In this document: positions 28,652 through 38,051 of the stretch, piece by piece | Position numbering within the stretch: position 1 is the stretch's first letter | Layout of the letters: each line of letters starts with the position of its first letter | From: Halomonas rhizosphaerae | GTDB taxonomy: Bacteria > Pseudomonadota > Gammaproteobacteria > Pseudomonadales > Halomonadaceae | Assembly (NCBI RefSeq): GCF_030010555.1 | Contig: NZ_JASCQP010000027.1 | Span: 92,610 to 156,609, forward strand | Reading direction: 5' to 3' | Length of the DNA: 64,000 nucleotides | Translations under genes and position numbers: made by a program | The notes under the pieces: model-generated | What the model was told of the DNA's origin: nothing | The model's database searches: none | Seen by the model: the letters and a program-made list of their open reading frames with translations, nothing else

Positions 28652-29920
28652 ATGCTGAAACTGATCCATACCGCCGACTGGCACCTGGGCCAGAGCTTCC
28701 ATGGCCAGGAGCGCCACGTCGAGCACCGCGCCTTCCTCGCCTGGCTGCTCGACACCCTGGTGGCGCACCGTGCCGATGCCCTGCTGGTGGCCGGCGACAT
28801 CTTCGACGTGGTCAACCCCTCGCTGCGTGCCCAGGAACTGCTGTACGACTTTATCGTTTCCGCCCACGAGCGACTCCCCGGGCTCGACATCGTGCTGATC
28901 GCCGGCAACCATGACAGCGGCAACCGCATCGAGCTGCCCGCCCCGCTGATGCGCCGGCTGCGCACCCATGCCCTGGGCCGGGTCCGCTGGCTGGACGACG
29001 GCACCCTGGACGCCGAGCACCTGCTGGTCCCGCTGACCAACGAGGACGGCGAGACCCGCGCCTGGTGCCTGGCACTGCCCTTCCTGCGCCCCGCCGAGGT
29101 CACCGGCAACGGCATCGCGCCCCCCCACGGCGAGGAAGGCAACGACTATGTCGCCGGCATCAGCCGCGTCCACACCCAGCTGGTCGAGGCCGCCCGCGCC
29201 CGGCGCCGGCCCGGCCAGGCGCTGGTGGCGATGAGCCACGCCCACCTGCACGGCGCGGCCATTTCCGAGGCCAGCGAGCGACCCATCGTGATCGGCGGCG
29301 AGGAATCGATCTCCGCCGCCCTCTTCCCGCCGGAAATCGCCTACGTGGCGCTGGGGCATCTTCATCGCGCCCAGCGGGTCGGCGAGGCGCGCATCCGCTA
29401 CAGCGGCAGCCCCCTGCCGCTGGACTTCAGCGAGGTCGCCTACCCCCACCAGGTGGTGGAGGTGACCCTGGACGGCGAGTCGCTGGCCGCGACCGAGGCG
29501 ATTGCCGTGCCACGCCCGGTGGCCATGCACCGCATCGGCCCGGGCCCGCTGGATCGGATACTGGCCGAACTCGAGGCCCTGGAAGATAACCCGGCCCTTG
29601 CACGCGAGCGCTGGCCCTGGCTGGAGGTGCGCGTGGAGCTCGATGCCCCGATCCCCGACCTGCGCGCCCGGGTGGAGGCAGCGCTTGCCGACAAGGCGCT
29701 GCGCCTGCTGCGCCTGGAGCGCCGCCTGCCCCGAGTCGAGGGCAAGGCGACGTCGGCGAGGGTCGACCTGGCGACCCTCGGTCCGCGCAAGCTCTTCGAG
29801 CGCACCTGGGAGGCACGCTGGGGCCAGCCGCCGGACGACGACGTGCTCGCCGACTTCGACCGGCTGCGCCAGGAGGTGCTCGATGCCGACGACGAGGCCG
29901 CCGAGGAGGGTCGCCCATGA
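28652..29920 (+). CDS. sbcD: SbcCD nuclease subunit D
   Basis: A 422-residue Mre11-type phosphoesterase. Metal-binding motifs appear in order: HTADWHLGQ, VAGDIFDV, IAGNHDSG, SHAHLHG and LGHLHRAQ. With SbcC it cleaves hairpins and processes blocked DNA ends. A GGGAG site precedes the ATG. The stop overlaps the sbcC start by 4 bases (ATGA). Confidence 0.96.
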   Translation: MLKLIHTADWHLGQSFHGQERHVEHRAFLAWLLDTLVAHRADALLVAGDIFDVVNPSLRAQELLYDFIVSAHERLPGLDIVLIAGNHDSGNRIELPAPLMRRLRTHALGRVRWLDDGTLDAEHLLVPLTNEDGETRAWCLALPFLRPAEVTGNGIAPPHGEEGNDYVAGISRVHTQLVEAARARRRPGQALVAMSHAHLHGAAISEASERPIVIGGEESISAALFPPEIAYVALGHLHRAQRVGEARIRYSGSPLPLDFSEVAYPHQVVEVTLDGESLAATEAIAVPRPVAMHRIGPGPLDRILAELEALEDNPALARERWPWLEVRVELDAPIPDLRARVEAALADKALRLLRLERRLPRVEGKATSARVDLATLGPRKLFERTWEARWGQPPDDDVLADFDRLRQEVLDADDEAAEEGRP

Positions 29921-32900
29921 GGATCCTCGCCCTGCGCCTGGAGAACCTGGCCTCGTTGCCCGGCCCGCTCGAGCTCGACTTCACCGCCGCCCCGCTGCGC
30001 GATGCCGGCCTCTTCGCCATCACCGGCCCCACCGGGGCCGGCAAGAGCACCCTGCTCGATGCACTGTGCCTGGCGCTCTACGGCGGCACGCCGCGGCTGC
30101 GCCAGGCACCAGCACGGGACAGCCAGATCGACGACACCCCGGACTCCACCCTGACCACCAGCGACCCGCGCACCCTGCTGCGCCGCGGGACCGCCGCCGG
30201 CTTCGCCGAGGTGGACTTCCTGGGCCGCGACGGGCGTCGTTATCGCGCCCGCTGGGCGGTGCGCCGCGCCAGGGAGAAGGTCGGCGGCAAGCTGCAGAAG
30301 GCCGAACAGTCGCTGCGCGACCTCGAGGACGACCGCCTGATCACCACCCAGAAGCGTGAGTTCGACCGCCTGCTGCCGGAACGCCTGGGGCTCACCTTCG
30401 ACCAGTTCACCCGCGCCGTGCTGCTCGCCCAGAGCGAGTTCGCCGCCTTCCTCCAGGCCGACGACAACGAACGCAGTGACCTGCTGGAGCGTCTCACCGG
30501 CACCGCCGAGTACTCGGCGATCTCCATGGCCGCCTACCGCCGTGCCAGCGAGGCCAGAAAGGCCGTGGAGGTCCTGGAAGCGAGGCTCGCCGATGACCTG
30601 CCCGCCGAGCCCGAGGCTCGCGCCGAGCTGGAGCGCGCCGCCAAGGCCACCCGGCAAGCACTCGCTGACCTGCAGGCCCAGGCGGAGTCGCTCAAGGCAC
30701 AGCGCCGCTGGCACGATGACGATGCCCGCCTGCACGAGGCATACCGCCAGGGCCAGGCACAACAGCGGGCGGCCCAGGAGGCGTGGCAAGCGCTCGCTCA
30801 CCTGCGTGCCGAACGCGAGTGGCGCCGGCTGATTGCCCCGCGGCGCCACGCCCTGCTACGTCGGAGCGAACTGCCCGAGGAGATCGCCGCCCTGGAGGCG
30901 AGCCACGCCGGGACCCTGAAGGCACGGGAGGCCGCCGGCACCGAGCAGCAGGCGGCGGAGACCGCCCGGACGCAGGCCGAGCAGGCGTTGAGCGAGGCCT
31001 CTGATGCCCGCCGCCGGGCCGAGCCCGAACTGCGCGAGGCCCGCGACGAGGCCCAGCGCCTCGCCACACGGGAGAAGCAGCTCGCCGACCTGGAGGCGGC
31101 CCGCACCCGCCAGCAGGCACAGGCCGAGCGGCTGGCCCGCGAGCAGCGCAAGGCCGAGGCGAACCAGCAGGCCCGACAGCGGCAGCGCGACGACTGGCAG
31201 GCAACCCTGACGCGGTGGGTGGGCGCTCACTCCTGCCTCGACGAGGCCCGGCAGGCCGCCCAGCGGGATCACGACCAGGCCGCCCGTCGTCATTTGGCCC
31301 TGGGCGAGCTGGCCAGCCGCTGGCAGGAACTCGGCCGTACCGAGCAGGCCCTGACCCGCCTGGCCGGCCAGGTCAGCGACGACCAGGCCCGCCGTGACAG
31401 GCTGCTGGAAGAGGGTCAGCGCGCCCGTCAGCACCTGGACAGGGCCCAGCACCACCTCGACAGCGTCGCCGCGCTGATCGAACGCAGCCGCGCCGTGCGC
31501 AGCGAGAGCGTGGTGCGGCTGCGCGATACCCTCCAGGAAGGGGACCCCTGCCCGGTGTGCGGCGGCCTGGATCATCCCTTCCGCCAGCACCCACCAACCA
31601 GCAGCGAGGCCGCTCAGCTCGCCGCCCAGGAAGCGGAGGAAGCGCGCCAGCTCGACGAGGCCCGGCAGGCCCGCGACACGGCCCAGCAACAACGTGACGA
31701 GCTGGTGGGCGAGTACCGCGCCGTGGAGGCCGCCCTCACCCGGCACCGGCAGGACCGGGAAGCGGCCGAGCGGCAATGGGCCGCGGCCCGCCAGGCCCTG
31801 GAGGCGCACCCCCTCCAGGAGGAACTCGCCGCCATCGCCGAACCCGAGCGCGAAGGCTGGCTGCAGGCCCAGCGAGAACGGAGCGACACTCTACGCCGGC
31901 AGGAGCGGCAGCGCCTGGACGAACTGGCCCGGGCCGAAGCCGAGCTGGCCCCGCTGGAACAAGCGCTCCAGGAGGGCCGGGTGGCGCTGGCGCGCCTGGA
32001 GGCCGAGAAGGCAGGGGCCGATAGGCAGCTGGCCGAGTTGGACGAGCAGCTGCCTCCACTGCGAAAAGAGCGCGACGCGCTCGCCCGCCGGCTCGCCGAC
32101 CGGCTCGGCGAGTATGCCTCACCGGATGCCTGGCAGCAGCGGCTCGACGCCTGCCAGGAGAGCGCCCGCCAGGCGCGAGACAACGCCCAGGGGCGTCTGC
32201 ACGAGGCCCAGCGTGAGCACCAGCGCCTCGCCCAGCAGGTGGAGCACGAAGCCAGGCAGCTCGACCAGCGGCGCAACGAGCAGGAGACCCTGGCCCGCGA
32301 GCTGGCCGACTGGCGCCAGGCCCACCCCGAGCTGACCGATGCCACCCTGGCGCGGCTGATGGCCCAGTCCGAGGAGGACGCCCGGCACGAGGAGCAGCGG
32401 ATCGAGGCGGCCGACCAGACCCGCCAGCGCGCCGCCGCCACCCTGGCCGAGCGACGCGACGCCCTGCTGCGCCACAGACGTGACCAGGGGCTGACCGAGG
32501 ACGACAGCGACGAAGCGCTGTTGGCCGACGACGTTGCCGACACGCTGCGACGCCGCCGGGAGGCCCTGGAGGAGGCCCAGGCGGAGCTGGCCCCCCGCCT
32601 GGACGAGGCCCAGCGGGCCCGCGACAACGCCGCCTTCGCCCTGAGCGACGATGATCGAAGGCGCGAGCGCCGCAAGGCCGGCCAGGCCGAGCTGGACGCC
32701 GCCCAGGCCGAGTACCGCCGCTGGGGGCAGATCGGCGAGCTGATCGGCTCCGCCGACGGCAAGGTCTTCCGTCGCATCGCCCAGGCCTACAACCTTGAGC
32801 AGCTCCTCGAGCATGCCAACGCCCACCTGGCCGGCCTCAGCCGCCGCTACCGGCTGGTGCGCGGCGGCAGCCCCCTGGGCCTGCTGGTGGAAGACTTCGA

Positions 32901-33222
32901 TATGGGCGACGAGCGCCGCTCGGTGCACTCGCTCTCGGGCGGAGAGACCTTCCTGGTCTCGCTGGCCCTCGCTCTGGGGCTGGCCTCCATGGCGTCGGGG
33001 GAACTCACCATCGAGTCGCTGTTCATCGACGAGGGCTTCGGCAGCCTCGACCCGCAATCCCTGGCGCTGGCCATGGAGGCGCTGGATGGCCTGCAGGCCC
33101 TGGGCCGACGCGTGGGCGTGATCTCCCACGTGCAGGAGATGCACGAGCGCATTCCGGTGCAGATCCAGGTGGAGCCACTGGGTAACGGCACGAGTCGTGC
33201 AAGGTTGGCATATCCTCCTTGA
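29917..33222 (+). CDS. sbcC: SbcCD nuclease ATPase subunit C
   Basis: A 1101-residue SMC-like ATPase of the Rad50 family. Walker A is GPTGAGKST (residues 37-45). Two very long coiled-coil arms rich in Q, A, R and E flank the zinc hook CPVCGG (Cys545 and Cys548). The C-terminal lobe has the signature LSGGETFLVSLALALGLAS (about 1006) and Walker B LFIDEGFGSLDPQS (about 1035). It is longer than many proteobacterial homologues by an extended coil. It is co-translated with sbcD. Confidence 0.96.
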   Translation: MRILALRLENLASLPGPLELDFTAAPLRDAGLFAITGPTGAGKSTLLDALCLALYGGTPRLRQAPARDSQIDDTPDSTLTTSDPRTLLRRGTAAGFAEVDFLGRDGRRYRARWAVRRAREKVGGKLQKAEQSLRDLEDDRLITTQKREFDRLLPERLGLTFDQFTRAVLLAQSEFAAFLQADDNERSDLLERLTGTAEYSAISMAAYRRASEARKAVEVLEARLADDLPAEPEARAELERAAKATRQALADLQAQAESLKAQRRWHDDDARLHEAYRQGQAQQRAAQEAWQALAHLRAEREWRRLIAPRRHALLRRSELPEEIAALEASHAGTLKAREAAGTEQQAAETARTQAEQALSEASDARRRAEPELREARDEAQRLATREKQLADLEAARTRQQAQAERLAREQRKAEANQQARQRQRDDWQATLTRWVGAHSCLDEARQAAQRDHDQAARRHLALGELASRWQELGRTEQALTRLAGQVSDDQARRDRLLEEGQRARQHLDRAQHHLDSVAALIERSRAVRSESVVRLRDTLQEGDPCPVCGGLDHPFRQHPPTSSEAAQLAAQEAEEARQLDEARQARDTAQQQRDELVGEYRAVEAALTRHRQDREAAERQWAAARQALEAHPLQEELAAIAEPEREGWLQAQRERSDTLRRQERQRLDELARAEAELAPLEQALQEGRVALARLEAEKAGADRQLAELDEQLPPLRKERDALARRLADRLGEYASPDAWQQRLDACQESARQARDNAQGRLHEAQREHQRLAQQVEHEARQLDQRRNEQETLARELADWRQAHPELTDATLARLMAQSEEDARHEEQRIEAADQTRQRAAATLAERRDALLRHRRDQGLTEDDSDEALLADDVADTLRRRREALEEAQAELAPRLDEAQRARDNAAFALSDDDRRRERRKAGQAELDAAQAEYRRWGQIGELIGSADGKVFRRIAQAYNLEQLLEHANAHLAGLSRRYRLVRGGSPLGLLVEDFDMGDERRSVHSLSGGETFLVSLALALGLASMASGELTIESLFIDEGFGSLDPQSLALAMEALDGLQALGRRVGVISHVQEMHERIPVQIQVEPLGNGTSRARLAYPP

Positions 33223-33268
33223 TTGAAGTGGTCCCCGAAATCAGGACCAGGCGTTATGCTCTGATCCG

Positions 33269-33463
33269 TTACTCTTCGAGTTCCGCTAAAGCCGTGGTGA
33301 CGGCTTCGGCATACTGGCCTTCCGTCAGTCCCCAATCGCTTAGCATTTTCGAGTCCGGTGTTTCATTTGTTGCGGCGCGTAGCGCTTCGGTGGTTTTTTG
33401 CTCAAAACAATGTTTGGCATACGCCTTCGTCTGCGGGTCATTCAACTGGTCGATAAGTTGCAT
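33269..33463 (-). CDS. Small acidic protein, unknown
   Basis: A 64-residue ORF with a strong GAGGAG ribosome site 8 bases before the ATG. The protein is helical and acidic (KHCFEQKTTEALRAATNE, TEGQYAEAVTTALAELEE), with one cysteine and no membrane segment. I recognise no family. The good ribosome site and the compact span between sbcC and a peroxiredoxin gene support it being real. Its base composition is lower in GC than sbcC, matching the next few genes. Confidence 0.5.
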   Translation of the reverse strand: MQLIDQLNDPQTKAYAKHCFEQKTTEALRAATNETPDSKMLSDWGLTEGQYAEAVTTALAELEE

Positions 33464-33563
33464 GTTGGCTCCTCATGATAGCCGGGTTATAAAGTCACGT
33501 CGTCCAAAAAAAAAATGGCTTGGCCCCTCTGAGGCGGAACGGTGGCGGCTTTTTTATCGCTAA

Positions 33564-34082
33564 TCACCCAGTACCACGGGGTGGGTAATCCTTTTCCTGG
33601 ATAACGCCTATTCCCTTCTTGATCATCTCCAGATCGGGACGACAAAAAGGGGCGCTGGAAATCTCAACGAAATGCAGCCCGCCATCCGGACGAAGGAAAA
33701 ATAATGCCGGCTCGGTAAAGGGTTTATCGGTCTCTGTACGATCCATAGGAGTAGAGATATAAAGCCCTAAATTCCGTGCCTGATCGATACCAAGGCCATA
33801 CGCAACCTCGAAATCCAGATCCAATTCAGCGGCGAAGGTTTTGGCTTTTTCTTCAGGGTCAGTGGATACCGCGACGACCTGCACGTTCATTTCGTCGAAG
33901 TCCGCTTTCATCTCATTGATCTGGCTAAGATATTTCTTGCAGATAGGGCAATGCAGGCCCCGATAAACGACCAGCATTCGCCACTTCCCCTCCGGTGGCC
34001 GTCCAAGGACCAATGCCTCACCACTGAGGGTTTGTAAGTAAATATCCGGAAATGGCGTATCGATTGTTGCCTGTCGTGACAT
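33564..34082 (-). CDS. Peroxiredoxin-like (AhpC/TSA fold) protein
   Basis: 172 residues with a thioredoxin-like fold. The redox site is a CxxC, YRGLHCPICKKYL, unlike the single peroxidatic Cys of classic AhpC (PxxxTxxC). It is followed by a typical VVAVSTDPEEKAKTFAAEL. This belongs to the peroxiredoxin-like family of uncertain substrate. A strong AAGGAG site sits before the ATG. Sequence composition is AT-richer than the average of the window. It is divergent from the YfdC-type channel over about 240 bases; that interval holds no convincing gene. Confidence 0.85.
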   Translation of the reverse strand: MSRQATIDTPFPDIYLQTLSGEALVLGRPPEGKWRMLVVYRGLHCPICKKYLSQINEMKADFDEMNVQVVAVSTDPEEKAKTFAAELDLDFEVAYGLGIDQARNLGLYISTPMDRTETDKPFTEPALFFLRPDGGLHFVEISSAPFCRPDLEMIKKGIGVIQEKDYPPRGTG

Positions 34083-34320
34083 GGTTAATCTCCTTTTTAC
34101 TGCGTTACACCTTATCCATACTCCACGCCGACCTGATAAAAACCGATCGTTAGTGACACCAAGGCGCTACCTTCGCTACCAGTCTGAGAGACAGAGAGAG
34201 GCGTATCTGTGCGCTGCCACACAGAATGCAAAGTGGAGATGGATGATGGTGAAGCGGTCGCCGACGACATCGTCATGGCGAGACGCTACAAGCGCTTCTG
34301 GATGGTTAAAGGACGGCTGA

Positions 34321-35253
34321 ATGAGTGACGTGGAAACCAATCGAGACACCTCCTCCGAAAAGAAAGCAAAGGAGGCCGCGGACGAGCACGAGTCTCGCGC
34401 CAATGTCCAGGATCGCGAATCCCTTGAACAGACGCCGACGTCGAGCGAAAAGTCACTGACTCGGAAAGAACGTGATACCGTAGCCGAACATGGCAATCTA
34501 TCGGCGCTGACTCTCTACTCCATCACCCTGCGCGAGGGCGAAGAGGAGTTGCAGCGCCCGATAACCTCGCTCTGGTGGTCCGGTGTGGCAGCGGGGCTCG
34601 GGATTTCGACCTCAGTCCTCGTTGAGGGAATTATCCGCTCCAATCTGGGCTCAGATCACCCCTACCTGATATTGATTGAAAGCCTGGGCTACTCGTTCGG
34701 GTTTGTCCTCGTGATCCTGTGCCGGCTTCAACTGTTCACCGAGAACACCATCACCGTGGTGCTGCCGCTTCTGGCCCAGCCGACGCGCAGCCGGTTCTAT
34801 TCTACCGCACGCCTTTGGGGAGTTGTGCTTGCGGCGAATTTGTGCGGCACGTTTATTACTGCCGCCATCGGCATCCACGGGGGCATCCTTACCGTCGACA
34901 CCCTCGCGGCGATCCTTGAGATATCGCACCACTTGGCAACGCTGACCCCGGCCGAGACACTTTTGCGAGGTATTCCCTCAGGCTTTTTCATAGCTGCTAT
35001 GGTGTGGATGCTGCCCTCGGCGAAGAGATCCGAAGTGCTGGTTATCGTCATGTTTACCTGGCTGATTGCGGCGGGTGACTTCACCCACGTGATTGCCGGA
35101 TCATACGAGATCTTTACTTTGGTACTCAATGGGGAAATGAATATTTTTACCGCCTTGATCTACCATGTTTCTCCGGTACTCATCGGTAACATTATCGGCG
35201 GTACAGGGTTGTTCGCGATGCTCGCCTATGGCCAGGTTCATGAAGAAATGTGA
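34321..35253 (+). CDS. Formate/nitrite transporter family protein, YfdC-like
   Basis: 310 residues, the length of E. coli YfdC. The first ~70 residues are charged and cytoplasmic (KKAKEAADEHESRANVQD), which distinguishes YfdC from FocA/NirC. The FNT core then has six hydrophobic segments, including SLWWSGVAAGLGISTSVLV, SLGYSFGFVLVILCRLQLFTENT and FLIAAGDFTHVIAGS-type helices. The family transports small monovalent anions, but the YfdC substrate is not established. An AAGGA site precedes the ATG. Confidence 0.85.
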   Translation: MSDVETNRDTSSEKKAKEAADEHESRANVQDRESLEQTPTSSEKSLTRKERDTVAEHGNLSALTLYSITLREGEEELQRPITSLWWSGVAAGLGISTSVLVEGIIRSNLGSDHPYLILIESLGYSFGFVLVILCRLQLFTENTITVVLPLLAQPTRSRFYSTARLWGVVLAANLCGTFITAAIGIHGGILTVDTLAAILEISHHLATLTPAETLLRGIPSGFFIAAMVWMLPSAKRSEVLVIVMFTWLIAAGDFTHVIAGSYEIFTLVLNGEMNIFTALIYHVSPVLIGNIIGGTGLFAMLAYGQVHEEM

Positions 35254-35304
35254 TACGGCGCCCTTGGGGCGCAACGGAAAGAAGGTCCGTCCCAAATATT
35301 TTAC

Positions 35305-35655
35305 TCAAAGCTCGAGGTCGTAGTGATGCAGTACCGTTACCATCAGCCAGTAACAGATGGCGGTGATCCCGATCGACACCACGAGGCCGAGGTAGAAGTT
35401 GACCCCCTTCGCCAACAGGAGAGGCAACGCAATAAACAATGCCAGGGAGGGCAGGACCAGCCAGAACACGCTAGTGGCAAGCTCGCTGACCTTCCCGGCA
35501 TCCCCCGTATCGATGTAGAGCCAGAGCATGGCCAAGACGGAAGTCAGCGGAATCGAAGCGATTACAGCGCCGACAAACGAGCTGCGCTTGGATATCTCTG
35601 TTATCAGCACCACCAGAACCGCGGTAATCGCCACTTTTGCAATGTAATAACCCAA
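35305..35655 (-). CDS. DUF3147 family membrane protein
   Basis: 116 residues read from a TTG at 35655. A perfect AAGGAG lies 9 bases upstream of that TTG, while the in-frame ATG at 35697 has none and adds a polar leader. Four short hydrophobic segments follow: YYIAKVAITAVLVVLITEI, FVGAVIASIPLTSVLAMLWL, VFWLVLPSLALFIALPLLL and FYLGLVVSIGITAICYWLM. The EISKRSSFVGAVIASIPL block is typical of DUF3147. No function is known. It converges on the YfdC-like gene. Confidence 0.75.
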   Translation of the reverse strand: MGYYIAKVAITAVLVVLITEISKRSSFVGAVIASIPLTSVLAMLWLYIDTGDAGKVSELATSVFWLVLPSLALFIALPLLLAKGVNFYLGLVVSIGITAICYWLMVTVLHHYDLEL

Positions 35656-35740
35656 GGTCTTCGACTCCTTGTGCCGGAAATCAACAACGCCATACACCCG
35701 GCCAGCTTCTCCTTATTGTCACAGGATCACAGGACGAGCA

Positions 35741-37051
35741 CTACTGGCAACCGGTCGATTCTGCCTTGCTGTTCAGCTCGCGCAGCCTGACCTCGAGATC
35801 ATGTCGCTGGTAGTCGGTATCGAAGGCCATCACCTCGAAGACGCTAGCGCCGCGCGGGCCGACCAACATCGGCGCAGAGTGGTGAACGAATGTCGCGCCG
35901 TCCATCGTCAGTTGCAGCCGTGGAAGGCCCTCCTCGTCGTATTCCAGGCGCAACGATTCGAAGCGCCACGACAGCGGTGCGTCATCAGCACAGCTTGGCA
36001 GGCTCACCGGAACCCCTGGGGTCAGTTCGACCTGCTGCCTCTCGAGTTCCTTGCCTTCGGCATCGGTCACCACCACCCGGTAGACACGCGGGCCAGTGAG
36101 GGTCTCGCCCTCCTCGTGGAGTTCCGCCTGCAGCGCGGCGCGCACGGATTCCACACGAAACAACGGCGGCTGATACGGCAATTCCCGCCCGGGAAAGGGA
36201 CGATAGACGAAGCGCAGCGAGAGTAGCCGTTCGCTGGTGGCATCCAGCCCCGGTACCGCGCCGGTCATGGCAGTTAGCGTTGCGGGCTCCCAGGCCAGCT
36301 TGGCGTATCGATCTTGCGGGGTGCGCAGGAAGAGCGTGCCGGGGGTGTCATCCAGCGCCAGCCGCGTCGCCGAGGGCGGCTCGGGCGAGGCATCCAGATA
36401 GCGCAGCAGATAGTCCCAGGAGTCGTGGGCGATACCCTGCTCCTCGGCCGAGACGAAGTGGAGCCCTCCCCCATCGGGCACCGCCAGGGTGACTCTGAGA
36501 GGCGCTCGATTTAACTCGAGGGGATAGAGATCGGCAAGCGGCAGGTCTCGAGTCGGGGTGTCATCGATGAACGACCAGCCGAAAGGCTCACCCACCTCAC
36601 CCCAGCCCAGATAAGCAGTGCCACCAGGCAGACGCTCGTCGCGGTTGACGACTGTTTGCAGGGTCAGCTCCGCCCCCGGCGGCACATGGCTCACGTCCAA
36701 GGTCTGAAATCCCTCAGCCTCGGCTTTCAACCGACCGCCGCCGCTGCCTACCAGCCATACCGGCCCGGGTAGTGGCAACCGAAAGCGCCCATCGGCATCA
36801 GTTGTCGCGGTGGCTACATAGCGCTTGTCCCACATCAACTGGCCATGGGATTCACTGCGACCCCAGCCCTGTCGGCTTACAGTGATGATGGCATCGGCTA
36901 CAGGGGAACCGCTGTGATAAGCGACCAGCCGGCCCGAAACCGGCGCCGGCGAAAACCACCAAAGTGCCAGCCAAACCAGCAATGCCAACGCCGCCAGGGT
37001 GGCGGCCAACCCCATGGCAAGAAGACGGAACAGTCGGGAACGGCCACTCAT
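35741..37051 (-). CDS. Membrane-anchored protein with carboxypeptidase-regulatory-like domain
   Basis: 436 residues. One N-terminal membrane helix (GLAATLAALALLVWLALWWF) is followed by a large periplasmic part. Residues ~38-120 resemble a carboxypeptidase regulatory-like beta sandwich: VSGRLVAYHSGSPVADAIITV, then TTDADGRFRLPLPGP. The rest is beta-rich without a family I recognise. The start overlaps the stop of the upstream gene by 4 bases (ATGA), so the two form an operon. The role is unknown; the domain often decorates or binds surface glycans and proteins. Confidence 0.75.
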   Translation of the reverse strand: MSGRSRLFRLLAMGLAATLAALALLVWLALWWFSPAPVSGRLVAYHSGSPVADAIITVSRQGWGRSESHGQLMWDKRYVATATTDADGRFRLPLPGPVWLVGSGGGRLKAEAEGFQTLDVSHVPPGAELTLQTVVNRDERLPGGTAYLGWGEVGEPFGWSFIDDTPTRDLPLADLYPLELNRAPLRVTLAVPDGGGLHFVSAEEQGIAHDSWDYLLRYLDASPEPPSATRLALDDTPGTLFLRTPQDRYAKLAWEPATLTAMTGAVPGLDATSERLLSLRFVYRPFPGRELPYQPPLFRVESVRAALQAELHEEGETLTGPRVYRVVVTDAEGKELERQQVELTPGVPVSLPSCADDAPLSWRFESLRLEYDEEGLPRLQLTMDGATFVHHSAPMLVGPRGASVFEVMAFDTDYQRHDLEVRLRELNSKAESTGCQ

Positions 37052-37440
37052 GGCGCTTCAATGCTCGTTGCACCGCTGAGATAGCGAACGGCCTCGACCG
37101 CCACGCGCGGGTGTCGCGATACCAGCACGATGCGCTTCGGGCCCAACAGGGTGTGAAGGTCCGCCTCAAGCAGCATCTCGCCGCGGAAGGTGACAACAAG
37201 GCGCTCGCCCAGGTGGGACGACAGCCGGCTATTGAAGATCCCGAAACAGGCCGGGGTTTCGGGCATATCGAAGCGCAGATGCACAAGATCATTCTCGACG
37301 ACGACGTGGTCGACCCGCTCGGCGCAGTCCGGGGTCAACACGTATTGCTCATCGCCCGTAGCGAAGACCATGCCCACCTCATCGGCCTTGGCCATAGACA
37401 CCGGCAGGATCAGTGCAGCAACCAACAACAGGTACCGCAT
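37048..37440 (-). CDS. Small secreted protein, unknown
   Basis: 130 residues with a signal peptide (RYLLLVAALILPVSMAKA) and a GGGAGGA ribosome site before the ATG at 37440. The mature protein is about 110 residues, with two cysteines (PDCAERV and PACFGIF) that could form a disulphide. An in-frame start further upstream at 37548 would place the signal peptide inside and is rejected. It is co-translated with the membrane-anchored protein downstream. No family recognised. Confidence 0.65.
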   Translation of the reverse strand: MRYLLLVAALILPVSMAKADEVGMVFATGDEQYVLTPDCAERVDHVVVENDLVHLRFDMPETPACFGIFNSRLSSHLGERLVVTFRGEMLLEADLHTLLGPKRIVLVSRHPRVAVEAVRYLSGATSIEAP

Positions 37441-37544
37441 GGCTTCCTCCCAGCCCCCGATAGGATCAGCATAGCTACAGGCGCAGGCAAGCCAATGGCG
37501 ACGCGACCCAAGCCATGGAAGCCTGACCTGCACCCTCGCAAGCC

Positions 37545-37882
37545 TCAACGCCCCTGGTGCAGCTCGAACACCTTCATCAACTCGCGTCTGTGCTAGAAAC
37601 CGATCCCCGGCACCTGCGAGAGCGCCACCTGTCCCGACTCTCTGGGCATGGCATCGGCAAAGCCGCTATAGCGCAGCAGGTTGCGCACGGCCTGATGGGA
37701 GAAGAGGTTCTCGCCGGTGGCCGTGCGAGGGTGCATGGTGCTGGCTCAGTTGCTGCTGCAGGGCGTAGTCCAGGGAGGGGCGCCGGCCTCCTCGTACCAG
37801 CGCACGCCGTAGGGCGCCAGGCCGGCAACTGCGCCAGGGGCTGGTTCTCGACCTTGGCGACGATGTGCCAGAGCGTCCAGCG
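37545..37882 (-). pseudogene. Decayed partial copy of the tartrate dehydratase (tarD) gene
   Basis: This stretch aligns by eye with the intact tarD gene 3 kb away, in three colinear blocks. Bases 37545-37665 match 40497-40612 (the 3' end, including the stop), 37666-37829 match 40832-40985, and 37830-37882 match 41266-41320. Two internal segments of roughly 220 and 280 bases are missing, and the joined frame holds stops and shifts. The 5' third is absent. It is a relic of a second copy, not an expressed gene. Nothing is seen from 37883 to 38051. Confidence 0.8.
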
Positions 37883-38051
37883 CCGGTGAAAAGGGCTCGC
37901 TATCCTGTGTAAACAGATCGATAACGGGCCGCTTTTTCCCTGCATCAGGTTGTCAGCATTCGGCTAGAATCCGATATTTAGCAAGATTTGATATAACGTT
38001 TCCGCTTGGCAGCCGTTGGTTCGGCGTGACTTTGTGTCCCTGGATCACGTT

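Noticed and set aside
34083..34320. 79-residue plus-strand ORF before the YfdC-like gene
   Set aside because: Basic, low-complexity translation without a ribosome site, lying in the divergent promoter region.
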